A stretch of 64,000 nucleotides of DNA from Escarpia spicata (lineage: Eukaryota > Annelida > Polychaeta > Sabellida > Siboglinidae): the NCBI GenBank assembly GCA_963995525.1, contig OZ023205.1:59226000-59289999 (forward strand), written 5' to 3'. Below the pieces are notes generated by a model. The model searched no databases, was not told where the DNA came from, and was given only the letters and a program-made list of their open reading frames with translations. Positions 21,597 through 33,470 of the stretch are shown here, in pieces (position 1 is the stretch's first letter; each line of letters opens with the position of its first letter). The translations under genes were made by a program, and so were the position numbers.

Positions 21597-24008
21597 TAAG
21601 TAGTTTGTAGTACTTTCAAGATTACCTTTTCGTCAACGTGATTGATGTCAGAGGTCAGTGGCATATCATCAGGGGTCATTGGCTGGTCAGTACCATTGGC
21701 CGTGGCGATGAGGAGACTGGGACTATCATCTTTGGAGTGGTGGTCATGACCCTTGTTGCTCTTCTTTTCATGCTGGGAGGCAATACAGATGAATATAAAG
21801 ATCTCTTCCCTTCCTCCATTCCTCCCTCTCTCTCTCTCTGTGTCTCTCAATCCCTCTTTCCCTACCCCCCACTCACTCTCCCTCCTTCTCTCTCGCTCTC
21901 CTTCCATCCATTTCTCCCTCCCTCCCTCCCTCCCTCTCACTCCCCCCTCTCTCTCTCTCCCTCCCTCCCTCCCCATCCATCCCTTTCTCTCTCTCTCTGT
22001 GTCTCTCAATCCCTCTTTCCCTACCCCCCTCTTACTCTCCCTACCTCTCTCTCTCTCTCTCGTTCTCCTTCCATCCATCTCTCCCTCCCTCTCTCTGTCC
22101 CTCCCTCCTTCTCTCTCACTCCCTCTCTCTTTCTCTCTCATTCTCCCTCTCTCTCTCTCTCTCCCTCTCGCACCGATGCAGCTACAAACCACTAATTTAC
22201 ATTGTTGTCATCTGGTGAATCACCACTCAATTGAATGAAAAAGACTATCCGGAAAGTCGTGCATATAAAAGACATAAAAGTAAATAACTCTAACGAAACC
22301 TATCGTTGTATTTTCTCAAATGCATCGTCAATTGGTGGATCATGGGCCAATGGTCTAAACAAACCATTCAAGCCAACATATGAAAATAGCAAGATGCGAG
22401 TAGACCTTGATGTCTCGAAGGAGACACACTTACAAGACTCCAATGTTAGCGTGTTAATACATAGATAACTCACCAACTTCTAAGAGTGGTCCTGTAAGTT
22501 TACAGTATGAAAATGTATCAAGGTTGGCACGTTTTCCCACCCTGGTAAATACTGGGCGGTAAATACCGGTAAAACCCGTCCTGGGAAAAACGCCAAGTAG
22601 TTGTAAAAACCGGGATAACTGGGACAAACTCTAAAAAGGAGTATATTTGAAGCTCTCTTGCAATACAAGCTACTGTACCATCACCAGAATGAATATATAT
22701 ACATGTGTTGGCTGTCACGTACTGCAGTGTTGCTACAGGCTCACCTCTATGTGTTGGCTGTCAGGTACTGGCAGTGTTGCTACAGGCTCACCTCTGTGTG
22801 TTGGCTGTCGTGTACTGGCAGTGTTGCTACAGGCTCACCTCTATGTGTTGGCTGTCGTGTACTGGCAGTGTTGCTACAGGCTCACCTCTATGTGTTGGCT
22901 GTCGTGTACTGGCAGTTTTGTTACAGGCTCACCTCTATGTGTTGGCTGTCATGGCAGTGTTGCTACAGGCTCATCTCTTTGTGTTGGCTGTCATGTACCT
23001 GCAGTGTTGCTACAGGCTCACCTCTATGAGTTGGCTGTCATGTACTGGCAGTGATGCTACAGACTCTCCTCTATGTGTTGGCTGTTATGTACCTGCAGTG
23101 TTGCTACAGGCTCACCTCTAAGTGTTGGCTGTCGTGTACTGGCAGTGTTGCTACAGGCTCACCTCTATGTGTTTGCTGTCGTGTACTGGCAGTGTTGCTA
23201 CAGGCTCACCTCTATGTGTTGGCTGTCGTGTACTGGCAGTTTTGGTACAGGCTCACCTCTATGTGTTGGCTGTCATGGCAGTGTTGCTACAGGCTCATCT
23301 CTTTGTGTTGGCTGTCATGTACCTGCAGTGTTGCTACAGGCTCACCTCTATGTGTTGGCTGTCGTGTACTGGCAGTGTTGCTACAGGCTCACCTCTATGT
23401 GTTGGCTGTCATGTACTGGCAGTGATGCTACAGGCTCACCTCTATGTGTTGGCTGTCATGTACATGCAGTGTTGTTACAGGCTCACCTCTATGTGTTGGC
23501 TGTCATGTACTGGCAGTGTTGCTACAGGCTCACCTCTATGTGTTGCTAATTCACCATGCTATTTCTGAGAAACAAATACAGATGAATATAGTGATCTCTC
23601 TATTTCTTTCTCCCTCTCTCTCATTCTCCCTCCCTCCCTCCCTCCCTCCCTCCCTCCCCCCTCTCGGTCTCTCTCCCTCCCTCTACCTCCAACCCTCCCT
23701 CCCTCCTTCCCTCCTTTATTCCCTCCCTCCCTCCCTCCCTCTCACTCCCCCCTCTCTCTTCAGCACTATATAGCACTGAAGAGAAAATCCGCAGGCATGG
23801 GTGCTCATAAAGGATTTTGGAAGTTTAGAACAATGTCAAATGTCATTAAAACTACTACATCATTAAAACTACTACATCAGTTGTGCCTTTTTGCTTCAAA
23901 GTTCATGCCAATAGCAAAAAGGCACAACTGTCATATAATTGATGTTTTCTACCGTAACAATAGGACTGAGTAAAAAGTTGATCCATGTTTGTGCAAGAAA
24001 AATCAAAT
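21597..24008 (+). repeat. Cassette 14 (D)
   Basis: Box 21626-21772. C1 22235-22468. Minisatellite 22704-23545. C2 is rearranged at 23848-23900: attaaaactactacatc is duplicated, and a short inverted piece (tgtgcctttttgct) is inserted. Confidence 0.85.
22704..23545 (+). repeat. 47-bp minisatellite in cassette 14
   Basis: About 18 units with several truncated ones, in the same style as cassette 1. Confidence 0.95.
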
Positions 24009-24245
24009 GAAGTAGTTTGTAGTACTTTCAAGATTACCTTTTCGGCAACGTGATTAATGTCAGAGGTCAGTGGCATATCATCAGGGGTCATTGGCTGGTC
24101 AGTACCATAGGCCGTGGCGATGAGACTGGGTCTATCATTTTTGGAGTGGTGGTCGTGACCCTTGTTGCTCTTCTTTTCATTCTGGGAGGCAATACAGATG
24201 AATATAGTGATCTCTTCCCTCCCTCCCTCCCTCCTTCCCTCCCTG

Positions 24246-24284
<39 letters not shown>

Positions 24285-24455
24285 TTCTCAATCCCTCTTT
24301 CCATACCCCTCACTCACTCTCCCTCCCTCTCTCTCGTTCTCCTTCCATCCATCTCTCCATTCCTCCCTCCCTCGTTCAATAGGACTAAGTAAAAAGTTGA
24401 TCCTAAATTTCTAAAGAGAGAACCTACTGCCATGTTTGCGCAAGAAAAATCAAAT
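24009..24455 (+). repeat. Cassette 15 (Y, deleted)
   Basis: Box 24038-24181 is complete, but the acceptor-side base is changed (cattctggg). The CT tract is cut at about 24376 and fused to the post-C2 spacer, so C2 is absent. Confidence 0.8.
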
Positions 24456-25370
24456 GAAGTAGTTTGTAGTACTTTCAAGATTACCTTTTCGGCAACGTGA
24501 TTGATGTCAGAGGTCAGTGGCATATCATCAGGGGTCATTGGCTGGTCAGTACCATAGGCCGTGGCGATGAGACTGGGACTATCATCTTTGGAGTGGTGGT
24601 CGTGACCCTTGTTGCTCTCCTTTTCATGCTGGAAGGCAATACAGATGAATATAGTGATATCTTCCCTCCCTCCCTCGCTGCTTCCCTCCCTCCCTCTCTC
24701 TTTATGTGTCTCTCAATCCCTCTTTCCCTACCCCCCACTCACTTTCCCTCCCTCTCTTTCGTTCTCCTTCCATCCATCTCTCCATCCCTCTCTCCCTCCC
24801 TCCCTCCCTCTCTCTATTCCTCCCCCATCTCACTCTCCCTCCCTCTCTCTCACATTCTCTTTCCATCCATTCCTCTCTCCTTCCCTGTCTGTCTTACTCC
24901 CTCCCTCTCTCTCTCTCTCCCTCCCTCCTTCTGTCTCTCACTCCCTCTCTCTTTCTCTCCTCCTTCTCTCTCATTCTCCCTCTCCCTCCCCCCTCTCTCT
25001 TTCTCTCATCTCCCCCTCTCTCTATTTCTCTCACTCTCTCCCTCCCTCCCTACCTCCTTCCCTCACTCTCTCCCTTATTCCCTCCCTCCCTTTCTCTCAA
25101 CCCCCCCCCCCCTCTCTCTTCAGCACTATATAACACTGAAGAGAAAACCAGCAGGCATAGTTGCTCATAAAGGTGATTGGAAGTGTGGAACAATGTCAAA
25201 TGTCAATAAAACTACTACATCTGTACAGTTCAAAGTTCATGCCAATAGCAAAAAGGCACAACTGTCATATAATTGACGTTTTCTACCGTAACAATAGGAC
25301 TGAGTAAAAAGTTTATCTGAAATTTCTAAAGAGAGAATCTACTGCCGTATTCATGCAAGAAAAATCATAT
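24456..25370 (+). repeat. Cassette 16 (Y)
   Basis: Box 24485-24628. CT tract to about 25121 with poly-C at 25100-25111. C2 ends at 25276. Confidence 0.85.
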
Positions 25371-25996
25371 TAAGTAGTTTGTAGTACTTTCAAGATTACC
25401 TTTTCAGCAACATGATTGATGTCAGAGGTCAGTGGCATATCATCAGGGGTCATTGGCTGGTCAGTACCATGAGGAGACTGGGACTGTCATCTTTGGAGTG
25501 GTGGTGGTGACCCTTCTTGCTCTTCTTTTCATGCTGGGAGGCAATACATGATGAATATAGTGATCTCTCTATTTCTTTCTCTCTCTCTCTTTCTCCCTCC
25601 CTCCCTCCCATCCTCCCTCCCTCCCTCCCCCTCTCGGTCTCTCTCCAACCCTCTACCTCCACCCCTCCCTCCCTCCTTCCCTCCTTTATTCACCCCCTCC
25701 CTCCCTCCCTCCCTCCCTCGCTCCCTCTCACTCCCCCCTCTCTCTTCAGCACTATATAGCACTGAAGAGAAAATGCGCAGGCATGGGTGCTCATAAAGGA
25801 TTTTGGAAGTTTGGAACAATGTTAAATGTCAGTAAAACTACTACATCAGTACAGTTCAAAGTTCATGCCAATAGCAAAAAGGCACAACTGTCATATAACT
25901 GAAGTTTTCTACTGTAACAATAGGACTGAGTAAAAAGTTGATCCTAAATTTCTAAAGAGAGAACCTACTGCCTTGTTTGTGCAAGAAAAACCAAAT
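25371..25996 (+). repeat. Cassette 17 (H, internal deletion in box)
   Basis: Box 25400-25533 lacks about 13 bp (ttggccgtggcga) after gtcagtaccat, so the frame is broken. C2 runs to about 25901. Confidence 0.8.
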
Positions 25997-28480
25997 GAAG
26001 TAGTTTGTAGTACTTTCAAGATTACCTTTTCGGCAAAGTGATTGATGTCAGAGGTCAGTGGCATATCATCAGGGGTCATTGGCTGGTCAGTACCATTGGC
26101 CGTGGCGATGAGGAGACTGGGACTATCATCTTTGGAGTGGTGGTCATGACCCTTGTTGCTCTTCTTTTCATGCTGGGAGGCAATACAGATGAATATAGTG
26201 ATCTCTTCCCTTCCTCCATTCCTTCCTCTCTCTCTCTGTGTCTCTCAATCCCTCTTTTCCTACCCCCCACTCACTCTCCCTCCCTCTCTCTCCTTCCATC
26301 CATCTCTCCCTCCCTCCCTCCCTCCCTCCCTCCCTCCCTCCCTCCCTCCCTCCCTCCCTCCCTCCCTCCCTCCCTCCCTCCCTCCCTCCCTTCCTCCCAC
26401 CCTCACTCTCACTCCCCCCTCTCTCTCTCTCCCTCCCTCCCTCCCTCCCCTTCCATCCCTCCCTCTCTCTCTCTGTGTCTCTCAATCCCTCTTTCCCTAC
26501 CCCCCTCTTACTCTCCCTACCTCTCTCTCTCTCTCTCGTTATCCTTCCATCCATCTCTCCCTGCCTCTCTCTCTCCCTCCCTCCTTCTCTCTCACTCCCT
26601 CTCTCTTTCTCTCATTCTCCCTCTCTCTCTCTCTCTCCCTCTCGCACCGATGCAGCTACAAACCACTAATTTACATTGGTGTCATCTGGTGAATCACCAC
26701 TCAATTGAATGAAAAAGACTATCCGGAAAGTCATGCATATAAAAGACATAAAAGTAAATAACTCTAAAGAAACCTATCGTTTTATTTTCTCAAATGCATC
26801 GTCAATTGGTGGATCAGAGGCCAATGGTCTAAACAAACCATTCAAGCCAACATATGAAAATAGCAAGATGCGAGTAGACCTTGATGTCTCGAAGGAGATA
26901 CACTTACAAGACTCCAAAGTTAGCGTGTTAATACATAGATAACTCACCAACTTCTAAGAGTGGTCCTGTAAGTTTACAGTATGAAAATGTATCAAGGTTG
27001 GCACGTTTTCCCACCCTGGTAAATGCCGGGCGGTAAATACCGGTAAAACCCGTCCTGGGGAAAACGCCAAGTAGTGGTAAAAACCGGGATAACTGTGACA
27101 AACTCTTAAAAGAATTATATTTGAAGATCTCTTGCAATACAAGCTACTGTACCATCACCAGAATGAATATTTATATATGTGTTGGCTGTCACGTACTGCA
27201 GTGTTGCTACAGGCTCACCTCTATGTGTTGGCTGTCATGTACTGGCAGTGTTGCTACAGGCTAACCTCTATGTGTTGGCTGTCGTGTACTTGCTACAGGC
27301 TCACCTCTATGTGTTGGCTGTCGTGTACTGGCAGTGTTGCTACAGGCTCACCTCTATGTGTTGGCTGTCGTGTACTGGCAGTTTTGTTACAGGCTCACCT
27401 CTATGTGTTGGCTGTCATGGCAGTGTTGCTACAGGCTCATCTCTTTGTGTTGGCTGTCATGTACCTGCAGTGTTGCTACAGGCTCACCTCTATGTGTTGG
27501 CTGTCATGTACTGGCAGTGTTGCTACAGGCTCACCTCTATGTGTTGGCTGTCAAGTACTGGAAGTGATGCTACAGGCTAACCTCTATGTGTTGGCTGTCA
27601 TGTACCTGCGGTGTTGCTACAGGCTCAACTCTATGTGTTGACTGTCATGTACTGGCAGTGTTGCTACAGGCTCACCTCTATGTGTTGGCTGTCGTGTACT
27701 GGCAGTGTTGCTACAGGCTCACCTCTATGTGTTGGCTGTCGTGTACTGGCAGTTTTGCTACAGGCACACCTCTATGTGTTGGCTGTCATGGCAGTGTTGC
27801 TACAGGCTCATCTCTTTGTGTTGGCTGTCATGTACCTGGAGTGTTGCTACAGGCTCACCTCTATGTGTTGGCTGTCGTGTACTGGCAGTGTTGCTACAGG
27901 CTCACCTCTATGTGTTGGCTGTCATGTACCTGCAGTGTTGCTACAGGCTCACCTATATGTGTTGGCTGTCATGTACTGGCAGTGTTACTACAGGCTCACC
28001 TCTGTGTTGCTAATTCACCATGCTATTTCTGAGAAACAAATACATATGAATATAGTGATCTCTCTATTTCTTTCTCTCTCTCTCGTTCTCCCTCCCTCCC
28101 TCCCTCCCTCCATCCCTCCCTCCCCCCTCTCGGTCTCTCTCCCTCCCTCTACCTCCAACCCTCCCTCCCTCCTTCCCTCCTTTATTCCATCCCTCCCTCC
28201 ATCCCTGTCTCTCACTCCCCCCTGTCTCTTCAGCACTATATAGCACTGAAGAGAAAATCAGCAGGCATGGGTGCTCATAAAGGATTTTGGAAGTTTGGAA
28301 CAATGTCAAATGTCAGTCAAACTACTACATCAGTACAGTTCAAAGTTCATGCCAATAGCAAAAAGGCACAACTGTCATATAATTGAAGTTTTCTACCGTA
28401 ATAATAGGACTGAGTAAAAAGTTGTTCCTAAATTTCTAAAGAGAGAACCTACTGCCATGTTCATGCAAGAAAAATCAAAT
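25997..28480 (+). repeat. Cassette 18 (D)
   Basis: Box 26026-26172. Very long uninterrupted CCCT run at about 26304-26396. C1 26709-26942. Minisatellite 27178-28009. C2 runs to about 28385. Confidence 0.85.
27178..28009 (+). repeat. 47-bp minisatellite in cassette 18
   Basis: About 18 units, one of them shortened (cgtgtacttgctacagg). Confidence 0.95.
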
Positions 28481-29142
28481 TAAGTAGTTTGTAGTACTTT
28501 CAAGATTACCTTTTCGGCAACATGATTCATGTCAGAGGTCACTGGCATATCATCAGTGGTCATTGGCTGGTCAGATGTCACTGGCATATCATCAGGGGTC
28601 ATTGGCTGGTCAGTACCATTGGCCGTGGCGATGAGGAGACTGCGACTGTCATCTTTGGAGTGGTGGTGGTGACTCTTCTTGCTCTTCTTTTCATGCTGGG
28701 AGGCAATACAGATGAATATAGTGATCTCTCTATTTCTTTCTCTCTCTCTCGTTCTCCCTCCCTCCCATCCTCCCTCCCTCCCTCTCCCCTCTCGGTCTCT
28801 CTCCATCCCTCTACCTCCACCCCTCCCTCCCTCCTTCCCTCCTTTATTTACTCCCTCCCTCCCTCGCTCCCTCTCACTCCCCCCTCTCTCTTCAGCACTA
28901 TATAGCACTGAAGAGAAAATGCGCAGGCATGGGTGCTCATAAAGGATTTTGGAAGTTTGGAACAATGTCAAATGTCAGTCAAACTACTACATCAGTACAA
29001 TTCAAAGTTCATGCCAATAGCAAAAAGGCACAACTGTCATATAACTGAAGTTTTCTACCGTAACAATAGGACTGAGTAAAAGGTTGATCCTAAATTTCTA
29101 AAGAGAGAACCTACTGCCATGTTTGTGCAAAAAAAATCAAAT
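28481..29142 (+). repeat. Cassette 19 (H) with in-frame 39-bp duplication in box
   Basis: Box 28510-28695 is 186 bp, i.e. 147 + 39. The extra 39 bp repeat the 13 codons reading DQPMT(T/P)DDMPVTS on the minus strand and keep the frame open. C2 ends at 29046. Confidence 0.85.
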
Positions 29143-29764
29143 GAAGTAGTTTGTAGTACTTTCAAGATTACCTTTTCGGCAACGTGATTGATGTCAGAGG
29201 TCAGTGGCATATCATAAGGGGTCATTGTCTGGTCAGTACCATTGGCCGTGGCGATGAGGAGACTGGGACTATCATCTTTGGAGTGGTGGTCATGACCCTT
29301 GTTGCTCTTCTTTTCATGCTGGGAGGCAGTACAGATGAATATAGTGATCTCTTCCCTCCCTCCATTCCTCCCTCTCTCTCACTGTCTCTCAATCCCTCTT
29401 TCCCTACCCCCCACTCACTCTCCCTCCCTCTCTCTCGCTCTCCTTCCATCCATCTCTCCATCCATCTCTCCCTCCCTCCCTCCCTCCCTCCCTCCCTCCC
29501 TCCCTCCCTCCCTCCCTCCCTCCCTCCCTCCCTCCCTCCCTCCCTCCCTCCCTCCCTCCCTCTCTCTCACTCCCCCCTCTCTCTCTCTCCCTCCCTCCCT
29601 CCCCTTCCATCCCTCCCTCTCTCTCTCTGTGTCATTCAATCCCTCTTTCCCTACCCCCCTCTTACTATCCCTACCTCTCTCTCTCTCTCTCTCGTTCTCC
29701 TTCCATCCATCTCTCTGTCCCTCCCTCCTTCTCTCTCACTCCCTCTCTCTCTCTCTCTCATTCT

Positions 29765-29806
<42 letters not shown>

Positions 29807-30152
29807 CCGATGCATCTACAAACCACTAATTTACATTGGTGTCATGTGGTGAATCACCACTCAATTGAATGAAAAAGACTATCCGGAAAGTCATGCATAT
29901 AAAAGACATAAAAGTAAATAACTCTAAAGAAACCTATCGTTGTATTTTCTCAAATGCATCGTCAATTGGTGGATCAGAGGCCAATGGTCTAAACAAGCCA
30001 TTCATGCCAACATATGAACATAGCAAGATGCGAGTAGACCTTGATGTCTCGAAGGAGATACACTTACAAGACTCCAATGTTAGCGTGTTAATACATAGAT
30101 AACTCACCAACTTCTAATGGTGGTCCTGTACGTTTACAGTACGAAAATGTAT
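29143..30152 (+). repeat. Cassette 20 (D, truncated), inner end of left array
   Basis: Box 29172-29318. CCCT run at about 29467-29562. C1 29869-30102. The usual GTAAGT after C1 is GTACGT here, and array homology ends near gaaaatgtata at 30152, before any minisatellite. Confidence 0.85.
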
Positions 30153-31130
30153 AGTATTTTAGATTTGTTCAAGCTACCTCCCTTAGATTCCCACTACATT
30201 GGCTTGCTGCTAAATTTGAAAAACATGAATATTTCTCCCCAACAAACACTTAACTGAATCGTCCCAGATTTTGGTGGAATGATCGGGTGGTTGCAACCAG
30301 TCGGGGAGGGGTTTGGGCATAGATGCTATCCAGGAATGTACATTTGGAACTGTGTGTACAAGGGCTTGTTTAAATTGAGTGGCTTTTCTTCCCCTTCAAA
30401 GATAACTACCATCAAACAAAAAATATAAAATATGGTGAAAAATTATTGACTCTACTTTCTAATTTTTTTTTTAGTTCATTGGTTGTCTCCCTTTACACAA
30501 CATCCACACTCAACAATATGACCATAAACCGGATTTCCTGATAAACATCTACATGCTACAACAATACTAATTTTAGTGCAATAAAATATATATTCATAGT
30601 ATACTCAAGCTGGACAAACATGCCAACAGTTTCAGGGCAATCCACCATTAAAAAAAATCACTTGGCAAGTTTCTGCGCGCAAAATAACATTAATATTTTC
30701 TGAATCAAATCAAATTTCAATATCTGAAGCTGGAAAGAGGTTTATATGTACGAATGTTTTATGAAACTGGTCCAAGGTGTAGGAGCTGATTGTAAGTAAC
30801 AAGAACTGAGGTGAGAATTACCTTGGGTCTTGCACCCTTCAGGTAGTTCGGGATGTTCAAATTCCCTCTGCTACCGCATCTGTTAAAGAAAAAACACACT
30901 TGCTATTAGAAAAGGTGTTTGACAAATAAATAAGTTACTTGGTGGCTTTTACTGGAGTTGTATGGAGAAACTTCACACCAAATTTAGTAATCTAAGTCCA
31001 GTGCTTACTGCTATATTTGTATACGTAATTAACATTATAAACAATGGAATAAACAAAAAAGCATATTTATATTAAATCAATAGTCATTTGAGTGAAGAGG
31101 TTCATCGGACTGCAAGGTACAAATTGGTAA
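30153..31130. other. Unique AT-rich sequence, no gene seen
   Basis: This is intergenic or intronic sequence with no convincing open frame. It contains acceptor-like pyrimidine/AG sites only by chance frequency. Confidence 0.5.
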
Positions 31131-31500
31131 TATTTCTTGCTTATTTTCCAGTCAATTTACCTTTTTTTGCTGTGTCTGCTATCGACAATCTTCATCAGAC
31201 AGCTAGCTACCTTTAAATGGCAAGGCTTGTCATGTGTTAGTTTTCTTAAAACAAAAATTGTGAACATGTCACACATGCATGCACATACTTTCTGTAGTTC
31301 AGCCTCTGATGATGCAGGAGTTTTTATCTCATTTTCATATGTTCTGGTTCTGTAAAATATATATAATCATACAAATACATGCAAGTTCAAAGACAATTAC
31401 AATTATTAGCAAAATTACCTATCCTCTGGAAGCAATATCTTGGTAGTTTGTAATGTCAAAACACAAGCAACAAAGTCGTTAGTTTGACATTACTTGCCAG

Positions 31501-31758
31501 ATGACACCACACACACAGAACATTTTCATAAAGTATTCCTACCAAATATCTGATCAACAGAAAGTAACTTTGAATGGTTACTTGCCATTAAAGTTACGTA
31601 AACCGTTCTCATCTGATCAGTGGACAACTTACATTACTGATGAAGATAGTGTAACTTTGAACGGTTACTTGCCATGGAAGTTCCGTAAACCGCCCCCATC
31701 TGATCAGTGGACAACTTACATTACTGATGAAGATTTGTTGGGGTGTATCCCAAAATGA
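31501..31758 (+). CDS. Open segment with 29-residue internal duplication (unknown)
   Basis: The frame contains two copies of an 87-bp direct repeat (31564-31650 and 31651-31737). Each reads VTLNGYLP.K.RKP followed by SDQWTTYITDED. The unit keeps the reading frame. It is followed at once by a reverse-transcriptase fragment, so it may belong to the same retroelement insertion or be a chimera with a host fragment. No family is recognised. Confidence 0.25.
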   Translation: MTPHTQNIFIKYSYQISDQQKVTLNGYLPLKLRKPFSSDQWTTYITDEDSVTLNGYLPWKFRKPPPSDQWTTYITDEDLLGCIPK

Positions 31759-31893
31759 CATCACTGATTGAGGCCATGTATGAGAATGTCGAATATGCTG
31801 TTACAATCAATGGTCAGTTGACAGATTGGTTCAAAGTTGAAATAGGAGTGAGGCTGCCTGCTCTCACCTATCCTGTTCAACTTGTTCCTTCAG
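31740..31893 (+). pseudogene. Non-LTR retrotransposon reverse-transcriptase fragment
   Basis: The reading MIEAMYENV-like SLIEAMYENVEYAVTINGQL, then TDWFKVEIGVR, matches the region just before RT motif QG(C/D)xLSP. After GVR the conserved QG is missing and the frame shifts; the next frame reads CLLSPILFNLFL. It is a short, dead LINE fragment cut off where the foldback element begins. Confidence 0.7.
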
Positions 31894-31904
31894 TTTGTCA
31901 TGAT

Positions 31905-32312
31905 TTTTTTTTAATGTTTTCACCAAGTAATACAAAACCAAATCATTTTTTATACTATGATGCACTGTTTGTAAATATCTTTTTAGTAATTATTTATTCG
32001 CCACAAAAATGAAAATATGGTAATTATATATAACGATGTTTCTAAATTTTATTTATCATCATTTGTTTTCACATATATAATTACAATATATTACCGTACA
32101 ATATATATATATATATACATACAGTTAATAAATTATGAATCCATAACATTACATTTTTTTGGATCAATAAAATTTAGAAACATCATTATATAATTCCCAT
32201 GTTTTAATTTTTTGTGGCGAATAAATAATTACTATAAAAAATATTTACAAACAGTGCATCATAGTATAACAAATTATTTGGTTTATATTACTTGGTGAAA
32301 ACATTAAAAAAA
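31905..32312. mobile_element. Foldback (hairpin) element with ~150-bp inverted arms
   Basis: The sequence at about 31905-32055 is repeated in reverse complement at about 32155-32312 (for example tactatgatgcactgtttgt against its complement, and ttatttattcgccacaaaaa). Identity looks near 90 percent. The loop of about 100 bp holds an (AT)n run at 32101-32117. It is a non-coding MITE-like foldback or the record of an inverted duplication. Confidence 0.75.
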
Positions 32313-32335
32313 AAGTGTAAAGAAAATCAATGGTT

Positions 32336-32420
32336 TGGTGTCGGGATTGAACCGGCGTTGACCGATTATAAAATAAATGCCAAGGAACCAACGCCTTTAC
32401 CAACTGAGCTAGCAGGACCG
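32336..32420 (-). tRNA. tRNA-like sequence (tRNA-derived SINE head or tRNA pseudogene)
   Basis: The minus strand has a perfect A box (TAGCTCAGTTGG, 32400-32411) and B box (GGTTCAATCCC, 32343-32353). The acceptor-stem halves (GTCCTGC and ACCAAAC) do not pair well. The anticodon region is irregular, with a GGCGTTG/CAACGCC stem. A working tRNA is therefore unlikely. It has internal pol III promoter boxes and sits right beside the foldback element. Confidence 0.6.
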
Positions 32421-33340
32421 ACAGAAATTTGCTGACTGATTTAGGTTGTTATGATAAATTGTACAACTCCTCCTTCATATGTCGATATTTTACACTTATA
32501 CACGTTACTTTCTGTAGCTGGATACAATATGTTTGTTATGTATGTTTATTGGGGTAGATTATTTCCCGTTGGTTGCATCCGATATAATTATTCTAAAAAC
32601 GAGCCCAAGCTCGGCGAAACCTAGTCGACTTGTAGGCTCATTCGCATTCATTGTTTTGAATAAAATTGGATTCATGTGAAACCGTAAGATAACTGCTTGT
32701 TCCTCTAAGATGACTAGTGTTTGTATTACATCGGAATATCGCATAACTCATTTTGACGTTCGTTTCGATCCAAAAGCTATCCTTGTAAACATGCTCTGAA
32801 TGCATGGAAAGGGTCGGCCTGATGCGACTATGGATCATATGTGACGTCACATCTCGGCATATGCATATTCGGAAATGTCTGGATGCACTGCATTAAATGT
32901 GGAATTTCTAATTCATTGATTTTGTTCTTTTTTTTGGCTTGGTGGACATGGAAATAGATAGCAGGATGTAATATAATATGAATTCAAGCCATACATGTTT
33001 TTATTCCCTTTGATGACAGTCTGTTTTTAGCATTCTCTTGTGTCACTTTGATGAAATAATGAATCAAATACAACAAAGTGGGAATCTTGATTTTTTATCA
33101 GAATCAGACACCAAAACTATTAAAAGGGCTGTCAGGACAAAGGAGGTTAATTCTCATATATCTGGTTACTGGTGTTACAACGAGAGGTCCTCTAGCCCTA
33201 TCTATCCCAACCAACAAACACTCTTTATCAAGAGTGAGAATAGTGGTATAAGACGATGAATTTGTCAATTCCATCCGCCACCATAACGGGCATTTTGAAA
33301 CACACGACTCAGTGTGCCGCGAGGATCAAGCTATAATATG
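32421..33340. other. Unique sequence, no supported gene
   Basis: Short open frames exist on both strands, for example 33038-33259 plus, but none has family likeness or clear splice borders. Confidence 0.4.
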
Positions 33341-33470
33341 TGCCGCAAACTTTAAAAGTTTGAGAAGTATATTGCATTAGCGCGAAAATTTATGTCACAA
33401 CAAACATAATTTATACATGTATACTCTCGGAAACTGTCTTCTGTGTGTGAGTGTGTGTAATCTGTCATAC

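Larger units (their letters stand above)
3986..30152. repeat. Left higher-order cassette array (20 cassettes)
   Basis: Twenty cassettes follow each other head to tail. Each starts with a common block: a spacer (agtagtttgtagtactttc), a 144-147 bp box, and the sequence up to tgaatatagtgatctct. A polypyrimidine tract follows, then one or both of two conserved open segments. Box subfamilies are D (147 bp, minus-strand NKGHDHH), Y (144 bp, TAYG) and H (147 bp, KKGHHHH). They alternate mainly as D-Y-H, giving a higher-order period of about 3906-3919 bp (compare 7420, 11328 and 15247). D cassettes also carry segment C1, a 47-bp minisatellite and segment C2; Y and H cassettes carry only C2. Homology fades near 30152. 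Confidence 0.9.

Noticed and set aside
32336..32420. Functional tRNA gene
   Set aside because: A and B boxes are perfect, but the acceptor stem does not pair and no normal anticodon arm can be drawn.
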